Assembly (NCBI GenBank): GCA_914767885.1
Contig: CAJZBQ010000043.1
Location: 124,001-188,000 of the forward strand
DNA from: Blepharisma stoltei
Taxonomy: Eukaryota; Ciliophora; Heterotrichea; Heterotrichida; Blepharismidae
Direction of reading: 5' to 3'
DNA: 64,000 nt
Position 1 is the stretch's first letter; each line of letters starts with the position of its first letter. Of the stretch, positions 1-10,900 are shown piece by piece. The notes under the pieces are model-generated. The model was given only the letters and a program-made list of their open reading frames with translations. It had not been told where the DNA came from and did not search any database. A program made the position numbers and the translations under genes.

Positions 1-339
1 GATTTATTTTTTTCTCAAAAAATGCCTTTCTAGATTATTTAAAAGCAAATAAAAATGAGTTTTCTCTTGAAATTAGGGAATAAGTACAATATAAAGATCG
101 GGCTTCTTATCTTTTTCTGTTATGCAAACTTCTAATGGTGCCAACTCTTTCAGCTTCATTAGATGACAAAACTAATTGGAAGTTACCTCAGCTCTTTGGT
201 TCGGTGGAATTTGTCTGAGAATAGGATTTTCTTTGAATATGTTTTTGAGTCTCTGAATAATAGTTACATTAATATCTCCTTCAGTCTTGTTTGGCTTCAT
301 AAGAGCTTCTCTCAGCTCATCTGCTGATTTTTTAAGCAT
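1..339 (-). CDS. Cyclic-nucleotide-binding domain protein, N-terminal part (runs off window)
   Basis: The gene starts at the ATG at 339-337 and reads leftwards off the window. A 15-nt GT..AG intron sits at 172-186; removing it joins ..PPNQRAE to FCHLMKLKELAP in frame. The stretch from about residue 29 (QRLKNIFKENPILRQIPPNQ) to KKPDLYIVL looks like the start of a cyclic-nucleotide-binding fold, with its helical lead-in and the 'D..YIVL' strand. A stop then appears near position 76. It is probably the start of an IES at a nearby TA, but the right-hand exon is outside the window. Known members bind cAMP or cGMP in kinase regulatory subunits or channels; which type this is cannot be seen. Confidence 0.5.
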
Positions 340-540
340 TTTATTTAATAATACAACTGATATTTTTTGAAATAATTACATAAATGCTCAGACTGTATAG
401 AAATAATACACAAAGGAAAATTTTACTGAATAATACTAAAGAAAATAAACCATGTAATAAAGAAACGAAAAATATTTTTTAATTTTGTTGACAGAATTTC
501 CTTATCTATATAATAAAATTTATCTAGAAACTTAATTAAT
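340..540. other. Intergenic AT-rich spacer
   Basis: This spacer lies between the upstream minus-strand gene and the stop of the PhoD-like gene at 541. I see no open reading frame, repeat or RNA signal in it. Confidence 0.5.
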
Positions 541-2355
541 CTAATATGAGTGAGACCATTTTCTAAAGAAAATCAATGTGTCTATACCTAATAGCAATAA
601 AGGCACATAAAATACTGCCCAAAATGACAGAACATGCACAATTTTTCTATATCTTGGCTTCTTATCACAATAATAGCTTCTCTCAAAATTTGACGAAAAA
701 TGATCCAGGCTGATTTTTTCTTCAATCAAAATATTTCCATAAGAGTTTCTTATAGACATTTTTAAAAGTCTAAACTGTCAGTCAATCTCTATAAATCCAA
801 AATTTTTAACTGTGACCCTATGCCCTACGTTAAAGGTAAAAGGAAGCCATCCATAGAGATAAAGCAATATCAAATTTCCTCCCGTCGTAGTTATTGTATG
901 AGTCATGCCGCTTGACGTAACTTCGTAAAATAAATTATCATTACAAGTAATTTTCAATATTTCTGCCATGTGGACATCTCCAGTTAAAAGAATTACTCCT
1001 GAGATGTCGTTGATTAAGCTTAAAAGTTTATTTCTTGAGTATTCATCCCATCTTTCTGCTTTCCCAAAACGATCTTCTGTATAAACTTGTATCCCACTTG
1101 CTATCAAAGTGATATCTCCAGGCGTTTTTAATTGGTTTTCGAGCCATTTTCATTGCTCTTCGCCTAGGATGTCTACATCTTTTTCATTAAAATAGCGATT
1201 ATCAAGCAAAATAAGCTTGACAGTTTTTCCATTATTTCCAAAGGTTAGGCTATTAAAGCAGCCAAACTTTTTGTATGGGAGTTTTACTGGACTTGCGATG
1301 ATCTGACCAGGAGGCTTTACAGGTTGTTTTCCTCCTTACCTTTAAGGTTTAGTCTTTAGTGAGCGGCTGATAGGTTTCTGAAGCTCTGCGATAGGCGATT
1401 GGAAGTAGCTAATTTCTAAGGATATGCTCCATAGAGTCTATGCCAAAATGCCTTAACTTAACATTTAAGGGGAAAAGACATCCTCCGTTTACCCAGAAGA
1501 AACCCAGGCTTTTCGGTTGAGGAATGACAAACAGTCCGAAGACATAGCTATGTTCCTCCATTCCAATCACATAAAAGTAGTCAAACCTACCTGGATACAT
1601 ATCTGCTGAGGCTGCACTTGATTTTTGCTTGGAATCCATTTCAGCTCACCTTGGCGTTAAGATTCAGACCATTGGAGAGAGAGAGAGAGAGCAGGCCCAT
1701 TTTAATGCATTATTTCCCAAAGCTAAATGAAATATAAATTCCTTTATGGCTTATTGAAATAAAATGGTGACGTTAACTGAAATTGGACTCCGAGGCGACA
1801 CTTCCTGATGGAGCAGTGGACTAGCGAGAGAGGTGGTGAAATATACCTTCAGGGCTTAGGTAGACTGTCTCATTGGGAAGCTTCCCAGACTTTAAGGCCA
1901 TAATTATAGTTTAATTTAGCTTTATGGCTTGTTCTATTTATATTGTCTTTTTCATCAATAAACTCAAGAAATAATTCTTTATAAGCATCTTTTAGAGGAA
2001 AATGTTTATCACCATTATTAATTCCGTAATCGTGGTCATCCCAAATCCCTGTTATCATTGTTTTTTCTGTCAAGGCTTTATATTCTGTATTATTTTTAAA
2101 ATTTTGGTACATTTTTCTTGTGGCTTCTGGGTCCCGAGTTTTGAAAAAAGGAGGGTGAAATACAAGAACGTCTGAGTAAATTATATCGCCAAGCCATATA
2201 AAAAGGTCCGGGTTTAAATTTTGTATTGATTTATAAAGATCCGGATTATCATTCCCAAATTGATTTGCACAAGACCCAAATGCAATTTTTGTTAAATCTT
2301 TTGATTGGTCAACTTTAAGAGAGGCTGCTAAAATTGGAAGGAAAATCCATATCAT
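541..2355 (-). CDS. PhoD-like alkaline phosphatase/metallophosphoesterase, membrane-anchored
   Basis: The exons are 2355-1903 and 1275-541, split by a 627-nt IES. Joined they give 396 codons (395 aa). The protein begins with a hydrophobic signal peptide (MIWIFLPILAAS). Metallophosphoesterase motifs follow: FGSC near residue 26, WLGDIIYSD near 54, WDDHDYG at 105-111, and GDVHMAE in the second exon. Near the end is a single membrane span (VLSFWAVFYVPLLLLG). TGA is read as Trp in GEEQWKWLENQL and in EIDWQF. PhoD enzymes hydrolyse phosphodiesters or monoesters, usually outside the cytosol; the signal and the tail anchor fit a surface or luminal enzyme. The start is the first ATG before the signal peptide. 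The family is clear, the substrate is not. Confidence 0.88.
1276..1902. mobile_element. 627-nt TA-bounded IES inside the PhoD-like gene
   Basis: TAs at 1274-75 and 1901-02 bound the insert. Excision joins NYNY to KKFGCF in frame. Both ends start TATGG when read inwards, a very short inverted end. The inside is mixed: a GA dinucleotide run (about 1675-1691) and a motif GAAATAAAATGGTGA at 1755-1769 that also occurs in the IES of the kinase gene at 26243. The reading frame of 76 codons at 1409-1639 (minus) matches nothing I recognise. Confidence 0.85.
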
Positions 2356-2532
2356 TTTATTGTGAAAAACTATGGCTTATAAGTTGTAATAAAAATTGAT
2401 AAAATTTAAATAATTCGGTAAAATCATTTAAATATTGTCGATATTAGCATTATTATAAGTTCCTGTGGAAATTTAAAAACAATTATAAATTATATGAGCA
2501 ATTCCATTTTAATTAGCTAAATATTTTGAATA

Positions 2533-4639
2533 TTAAGCAGCATAGCTACTATATCTCATATTTTCGTAAACTCTGTTAAGAGCATTCACATATGCAGCGT
2601 CTCTATAAGAAATTCCATACATCCTTGCTGTGTTTCTTGTAGATTTCACTGATGTTCTGATAATTTCATCAAGAGCTGTATGAACCATTTCAAGCTCAGA
2701 CGGAGGACGATGTACTAATACAGGCCAACTCGTAGCCGCTTTTAATAGAAATTCCATCAATTCAATTATATATTTTATATAAAATTTTCTAATTTTAATT
2801 AGAGAAAAATAAGCCATTTCTATCTAGTACTATTAATACCCAAAGGAATATTTTTTCATTTGAGTTAAACTCTCATCTCCTTATTAGTTTATCAGGACTA
2901 ATATGGCCAATATTTTTCACATACTCAAAATATGACGTAATCACCCCTCCAGTATTCATTACAATATCAGGCAAAATCTTAATCTTAAATTACATTAATG
3001 AGGTGACTGCCGTGTTTGGTAACGCAGACACCAAGGACCTCAATGTGAGGTTCACCTGCTTTGCGACGCATTCCCAACAAGCCATAAAGACTTGACAAAG
3101 GGAAGTACGTCTACTCCTTCCCACAGCATGCTGCGGCTTAAGTCTTGAGTGGGCGGACTATGGAATCCTGCGGCTGCTGCTTGAGTTACGGGAGTTGGCT
3201 TTCCGAAATTATTTCTGGTCACCTTTCGGCAAAAAGGGAAATTCCGAGTCCTGGGACGTAACGCCCAGTTTCACGCTAGGTAGTTGCCCGATTGGTCTAG
3301 GCATTGCCTGTAGACTTTGCTGGGCTTACCCTTTCCAAACTTGGACACCCTTTCCTCTCGAGGAAAAAATCCATTCTAGTCTTTGAGCATGGGCCAGGCT
3401 CTGCTCTGCAGAATTGCTTACCATGGCATTGTTGCCCATTTCTGGAATGGCAGAACCTTGCCGGATATAATTAAAATATGAGTCGAGTATGTATGGCCGA
3501 AAGGCCATACCCAGACGAAGACGCCATATTTTAATTATATCAGGCAAAATCACAATTCCTTGATTTGATAAATATTTTTCTGCATTTAACATTATTGGCA
3601 AATTTGCTGCTTCCGCAATAATTTTGCAGTTAATTTCCCTCATATTTTCTGAATTAATAGAATTTTCAACTGCAGCTGGTATATAAATATCGCATTTTTC
3701 CCTTATAAGGTCTTCCCCATCTAAATAAGTATCTCCTCCATTAAACCCTTTTACAGTCCTATGTCTCTTAAAATGTTTTAGCAGCCCTGCTATATTTAGC
3801 CCATTTTCATTATAAGTCCCTCCATCTTTTTCAATAATCCCAATAATTTTCGCATTCCCCATTTCCTGTAAAAACTTCGCAATATTTCTGCCGACCTTCC
3901 CAAATCCTTGAATTATGACTGTTTTATCATCAAGACACGGCGTCATATCATGCCTTTCTATAGTTTCAGGATATTTCAAAAATTCATTTATTGCACAATA
4001 AAACCCAAAACCAGTTGCATCATCTCTTCCAGCGATTCCTCCAATAGATTCAGGCTTCCCTGTCACAACTGCAGTCGAATTAAGATCATTTGGGGCAAGC
4101 TGGACATATTCGTCCATTATTCAGCCCATAACTCTGGAGTCAGTTCCTATATCAGGGCCTAGCACATCTATAGAAGTCCCTAAAAATCCGAATTCTTTGA
4201 GCTCTCGTGCATATTTCCTTGTAAGCCGCTCTAGCTCAGCTTCGCTGAGATATTGAGGGTCAACTGAAATCCCGCCATGGGCACCGCCATATGGGATATC
4301 AGCACAGGCCATTTTCATAGTCATCAGTACTGATAAGGCTTCTACATCTTGGATTTTCATATCTGGGGCATATCTGACGCCGCCTTTTAAAGGGTAAGTG
4401 TGGGCTGAATGATGGGCTCGGAAGGCTTGGAAACATTCAATACTACCATTGTCAAGCTTTATAGGAAGGGTTAATTCAATTGTGTGGGATGAGCGTTTTA
4501 ATGCATTTAAAAACTCTTTAGGAATTCTTGTGAATAGAGAAGAGCGGTCTATCAAGCCGTGAACAGTACCAAGGGAGCCTATATCAACGTCATATTTGGT
4601 TTTGAGAAATTTTGATCGATATATGGCTTTAAGTGCCAT
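2533..4639 (-). CDS. Glutamate dehydrogenase (Glu/Leu/Phe/Val dehydrogenase family)
   Basis: The gene reads 4639 to 2533 with two IESs (2979-3551 and 2769-2850), giving about 484 codons (488 if the shorter IES is used). The enzyme interconverts glutamate and 2-oxoglutarate with NAD(P). Visible are the substrate-lysine segment PLKGGVRY, MTMKMACADIP, the Rossmann fingerprint GFGKVGRNIAKFL, EAANLP, and the closing helices GISYRDAAYVNALNRVY. TGA codes Trp in VMGWIMDEY and IRRWEFN. The family signature around the catalytic lysine normally reads GGxK; here residues 118-123 read GGAHGG, with His121 in the lysine position. Start: the ATG of MALKAIYRSK, upstream of the conserved fold; a mitochondrial presequence is plausible but unproven. 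Confidence 0.93.
2769..2850. other. Short IES in the glutamate dehydrogenase gene (82 nt, or 70 nt)
   Basis: The left TA is at 2767-68. Joining at the TA at 2849-50 gives NEKIIELMEF; joining at 2837-38 gives NEKIFLWVIELMEF. Both are in frame, so the right end is ambiguous. Confidence 0.75.
2979..3551. mobile_element. GC-rich 573-nt IES flanked by a 15-bp direct repeat
   Basis: The same 15 bases (ATATCAGGCAAAATC) lie at 2964-2978 and 3537-3551. Removing one copy plus the insert joins ILPDI to VMNTGGVI exactly as the dehydrogenase family requires. The insert has far more G+C than its surroundings, AT-rich ends, and a perfect hairpin at about 3491-3510. No coding potential is convincing. The long direct repeat looks like a target-site duplication, as made by retroposons; it also contains a TA, so TA-dependent excision would be precise. 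Confidence 0.85.
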
Positions 4640-4939
4640 TTTATTGGATAGTTTAACTTAAACCAATAGCTCTCAAAGAGTATCCTATTTGTTATTAAAA
4701 AATAATAAATAATACTTATATTTCTTATGAATAAATTTTGTATACTTCTGAGGTAAAAATAGACTAATATTATATAGTTTGACTAAAAAAATATCTTGTA
4801 ATTTTTATTTTATTTCTAAAGATATCAATATTTAGTTTAATTGCTATAAATTTACCCCGTCACTCGTTTCGTTCTAATCTGCATTAAAATCTTTATATCC
4901 ACTCTCTCTTTTTTACTTGATTCTGACTAAAATACTAAA

Positions 4940-7900
4940 ATGAATGGAGCTATAGCAAATGTTCTGAACAAAGTTTTAGGAGATATTACAGAAAACTTAA
5001 ACCCAGAACAGCTTAAAATCTCTGTCTTTAATGGTGAAATGAGCTTAGAAAATCTGAAATTAAAATCTGAAGCAATCAAAACATTAGGCTTACCTTTTGA
5101 GCTGAAATATGGGTATATAGGAAAGCTGCATGCAACAATTCCGTGGACAAGCCTGACATCAAGCCCATTGAAAATTGAAATCAGTGATGTATTTATCCTG
5201 CTAACCCCTAGACCTTCATCAGACTGAAATGAAGACTTAGAAAAAGAGATGGTAATGTCATCAAAAAATAAGTCAATCGAAAACTTCGAAGTTTTATAAG
5301 AAATTTCAATGATTTTAGTATTTTTTATTAAAAATAATAAAAAAAATTAATTATAAAGTGGAAAAGGATATAAACTCGTCTGAGCTGTCTGTAAATTCTG
5401 ACCCTGGCTTTACAGAAAAACTGGTCACAAAAATCCTTGACAACTTGCAAATTACCATAAATTCAGTCTACATCCGCTATGAAGATTCATCATCAAGTAT
5501 ATCCAATTTTGCAATAGGTTTAGCGATAAAAAGTGCCCAAGCAATTACCACGAATTCTCAATGGAATAAAGAATTTGTCACAGACAGCGCTATAACCTAT
5601 AAACTAGCATTATTAGAAGATATTAGATTCTTTATAGACCATGGCGATTCTCTAATAAAAAGTGATGAAGTAGGCGGCTTTGATTCTTTGGCAAGGCTAG
5701 AAATGAGTTCTCCACTAAACCATAGGTTTATCCTTAGCCCTTCAAATTTTCGCCTAGAGATGGTCATGAATAAAAACCCAAAAGACTTGACTATGCCTCA
5801 AGTTTTAGCAAATTTATATAATACAGAAATAAATATAGGGATTGAGACAAATCAATTGACTCATCTGTTTAAATTGGTCGATTTTGTGGCATAAATAAAA
5901 TGCAATTCGGTGCATTGAAACTTTCTCTTCCTCATAGAATTTTAGTTATGGATTCAGTTTTATAGGAGAACTTTTAGCCACAATATCAATACGATTTATC
6001 GGATTATGCAATTGGAGGGATAAGTTTTTATAGTTGACACTTCTAAAGGAGACCCTTAGGTAAAATACACGCAGGAACTAAGTTTGGAAGGCAAGATAAC
6101 GAAGCGTGAGGTTTGGAGGAGAACTAGCTGCCACTTACTTAGGATGGTCCTTCGACCTGATAAGAAGGGTGAAGTAGGAAACACCAGCGACATCGCTAGT
6201 CTTGCTGCCATTCTGGATGAGCCCTGGCGGCTTTTGTAATAATCCTGCGGATCCATGCAGCATACTAAGCATTCTAAGTAGTTTAAGTTTAAGATCGATT
6301 TTATGACATTGTACACGAATTTTAGGAATGGAGTGGTCACTTCTTTTATTGAAATTCCGTTTACCAACGAAGAAGCCTCAGCTTATAGGGATATATTTCA
6401 ATATAAAATAAATAAACAATTTATTTTTATTTAAAAAAAAATCAAAATAATTATAAATAATAGAATATATAAGCAATGAAAAATTTACAGCAAAGGAAAA
6501 GACCAAAATAAAATAAATGGGCTTCAAAATCAGCTAGAAAAGTGGGAAAAAGGGTATAAATTGGATTCTATATTAAAAAATCGTGACGCTGTTAATAAAG
6601 AATTAGAAATTATTAGAAGAGAAGAAGCAGTCAAACAAGAAATCGAAAAACTTGAAACAGAAAACAAAGGAGGCAGACTTTCTGCATTTACTGGGTATTT
6701 TTGGGGAAAAAAAGAAGCTGATAAAAAACTAGAAGAAGAGGAAAAACAAAGGAAAAGGAAAATAATCGATGAGCAGCTAAAACAAATTCTCCATGAAAAA
6801 GAAAAATTTGCCTCAGACGTCGACCAATTCATAGCCAACGCCGAAGTTTTTGCAAACTTGCCTAGCACTTATTCAAGATTTATAGTAAAACTCCGTGTAG
6901 ACTTAACAAAAATTACTATAAAAGACAGTGAAAAAGAATTTTTGGTGCTTTTGGTCAACAATTTTTCAGTGGAAACTGGCATAAGGCCATCCTCTTCCTA
7001 TGTGAAAATTTATGTAAAAAACACGATTTTAGAAGACAGAATTGTAAAAAGCCAAGCATTTCCTTACCTTATGTTCAATGAATTTTTAAACATAAATTTT
7101 GACCAACTTCCACAGCCAAAACTTATAATAGAATCAGGAGGGTCGAATATTGTGCTGAATATTCGGTCATTCTTGGCTGTTTCTGATGCATTTTCTTCAG
7201 CCATTGCACAAAAGGTGGATTTTAATAAATATCTAAAAGCGGCATCTGATAAAACAAATGAATATATAATAATGGGGCAAAATTATATTGGAGAATTAGT
7301 GAAAACAGGAGCAAAAGCAACTATTGAGCTTGATATTAGTATGAAAGCGCCTGCTATTTTTATTCCGTTGGATATCTATAGTTTAGATGAAGGAATATTG
7401 GTGGTAGATCTTGGTAATTTTAAAGGAAATTCCAGCATACAACAAATTGATGATACAGATTATGATAAATATCATTTTTCATTAGAAGATATAATGTGCT
7501 ATTTTAAATTTATTTATAAAGAATATACAAATTCTAATTATTAGAAATTACCCTATTTCTAATAGTAAAAAGAAGTCTGATATTTGCAGGGATGCTTATA
7601 TTGATTGCAAATAAGCATAAATTGGCTATTAATAGTACGAATAATAATTTTAAAAAAATCATAATGCAAAACCATGGTTATTTTCAAATTAATTATGTAA
7701 AACATAGCAAAATTGCTGTTATAAAACACTGCGATAGCTTAGTTTCGTGGAGATCTGGATCTTTCCAAGACTTTCTGCCTTCCCACAACTTAAACTTAGA
7801 CCTATTTAACTGCAAAAACAAACAAGAAAATGTGCCAGGATTCATACTAGAAGCTAAATTCAGCGCTATGCATTTTGACTTAGACGAGTCTCTGCTTCTT

Positions 7901-10900
7901 TTTTCTTTAAAGCTCAAAGACAGCTTACTTGAATTACTACCAAAATCTCCTCCTGAGCCAAAAATAGAAGTCCCTGCCATTAATTCTGAAAATATGTTAG
8001 ACGAAGCTTTAAAAGACAAAATGAAGCGCATTGACAATATTATTGGAGTCCTCGCAAAGGCAGAAGTAGAAGGAATTTCTTTAAAACTCAGAAGAGGGTC
8101 AAGCGAGCTCGGGATGCTAAATATAAATTCTTTAAAAATGGGTGTCCAGCTCAACAAAAATGGAGACGTCATCGGAAATCTAAGCCTAGAAAGAATCGAA
8201 ATGAGAGACCTCAGAGACGGAATCGAAATCAGAGAAATTATTTATAACCCTATAAAATTCGTAAAAGCTGACGAAGACGAATTTGTGGACGCAGTCGAAG
8301 AAATAATCCAGATATCTGTCAAATTTACGTTAAAACCTAGAGAAGACTCTTTAGAGCTATCACTATCTTTGAGTGATTTACGTATAATGGCGACCCCAGA
8401 TTATATCGAAGACATCATGAAATTTTTTTCTTATCAGCTGCATGAAGCTTCAGTTTACCACCAAGAAAAAATAGACACAATGGTAAATTCTCACTACACC
8501 ACTGCTTTTAATACAAAATTATCAGCAGAAATGTCAAATTTCGAGCTCTGGGTTCCAATTGATCCTAGAAACCATCACAAAAGAATAGGCTGTTTCCATT
8601 TTGGGCTGTCAATTATTTATAATTCTTCACAGGAATATACCAGCTATTTTAATTCAAAAAACGAGATAATTAAAAAAGATTTTATTTCGATTAATGATGA
8701 AGCCACAATTGAAATCACACATATTGGAGGACTTGTGGGGCTTATTCATAAGAGCCAAATACATTTAACAGAAGAAAGGTCTCAAGATTTATTAAAACCA
8801 AGCAGAATCAGTATGAATTATTTTTGCACAAAAATGAAAGATAGAGAAACCCAGATTAAAATTTTGGTAAATTTATAAAAAAATATTTAAATATAAAAAT
8901 AATTTTTTTTTTATATTTATTTTTAAATAAATATTCATTTATAGAGGAATAGAAAGTTTATGGCTTGATATTGGGTTTAGAGATCTGCAGTTTTTCAAAG
9001 CTTTAGCTGAAAATTGGAAAAATTTTAAGCCTGCTGAAGCGGTGGAGGATGAAGAAATTCTGTTAGAAGAAATCCATACAGTTGAGACTAATATGGATAT
9101 ATTTATAGAATGCGATTCTTTTCAAATCAGAATGCTTGATGACACTGGATTAAAAGCTTACTCTTTGCTGCATTTACATTTAAGCAATTTTTCTTCAAAA
9201 ATTAACCTGAAAGGACCATATCTTGATGTAAACTTGTCAGCGTTTATTTTTGCTGATTATTATAATTTAGAAATTGCTGTATGGGAGCCACTATTAGAAG
9301 AATGGGACTTTGAGCTAAATGGGAAAAGAGAAACTGCTGATTCTGTGATGCTAATTGAATTTGTATCGTCAAGAATCTTTAATATCAATTTGACCCTCCA
9401 TAATTTAGAAATGCTTGGGACTTTAATTACAAAATTAAGCCAAGATAGCTCGTTTTGGAATGAAGAAGCTATAAGACAGTCACTTACTGATAATTCTCAA
9501 GAAGCGTCCTATGGGAATTTCATGTACGTCCTTCACAATAATTTAGGAGAGACAGCAAATATTTGGCTTGATGTCCCTGAAACTACTGAAAAATGGCTAA
9601 TAAATCCTAACCAGTCTATAGGCTTTGGCCAAAAACTAATAGATAAGCTATTTATGGGCTCCCAAAGCATAAAACATGGGATTATGGAAGATTTCCAGCC
9701 GCCAGCTTCTATTTCTCTAGAAATCGAAGGATATCAGCCTGCATCAGGAATTATAATAGAACGTGTTGGAATAAGAGGTTTTTCATTAAAAGGCAGAGAT
9801 TCAGAACTTTCGTGCCTAATCTCAGTAAAAGCTGTAGATAATGAAAAACATATCTATATTCAATCAGCTACAGAATTTGTGAACTATACCTCAGAAATCG
9901 TAAATTTGGAATACTCGGGAGAAATATTGGCTGTTCAGGGAAATTCTTCATTACCTTTACCGTTAAAATGGTCAAAGGAGATCGGCGGATATCCGCTAAT
10001 CAGCACACAAAGTGAGCAGAAACCAGTGATAGAAGAAGGCTGCATTCAGCTTAATGAATCTTCATGGGCAATTCTTGAAATCGACCATTATAAAACAGAA
10101 ACAGATATAGACCAAAGGCTTATACAGCTAAAACCACCTTACGTTTTTTCCAATTTTCTACCGTGCCCTATAAATGTATTTTTCAATCACATCGATTTTC
10201 CTGCAGGCACAGTAAACCCTGGAGAATATTTTTCAACCTTAAATATCGACCCAAGACGAGAAGATATACAATTTCCCATAAATCCCATTTTTTCTATTAT
10301 TTTTTCAAAAAAAATCTTATTTGCATTAATTTTAATAATATTCAAAAAATCCAGTTAAATATAGACCACAAGTTTACTTTAGAAACTGAATGGTCAAGCC
10401 TCTGTGATTTCCAATACACTCAAGCCCTTCTTCAAGGTAATTTTTCAGGAAATTCTATCACATTGGACCAAAGTCACAATACCGAGAAAAAATCCCAAAT
10501 AATAAATCTCTCTGAAAGAAAAATAGTAAAAAATGAAATAAAAAGAGTCAATGAAAGCAAGCTGATTGATATTTATAGCGAATACTGCATCGTAAATCAA
10601 AGTAATTATTACCTTGACTGTGGTATAGGCGAAATGAGAATAAATCCTCACTCAATAGGATTTTTTGACGATAAAACGTATTTAAAGATAAAAGCAGCCG
10701 AAGATGAGCTAGGACCAACAAGTTCATGGTCAAAAGATTTTAATATTGATGCAGTCGGGGTGTCTGGGTTAATTACCTTAGACAATTCTCAAGCGAGACA
10801 GCTAGACCCTAAAGCTCCAGAAGTAATATTGCTAGGCGTCCGTGTAATTGACGCTCCTCCACCTTTAATCAAAAGCAGAATTGTCTATATCACTCCACGA

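Noticed and set aside
3195-3386. Small gene inside the glutamate dehydrogenase region
   Set aside because: It lies in the GC-rich IES, matches no family, and frames there are open because stops are rare in GC-rich DNA.
5894-6385. Long spliceosomal introns as an explanation for the inserts
   Set aside because: The inserts lack GT..AG ends, join at TA or direct repeats, and clear introns in the same genes are only 15-16 nt.
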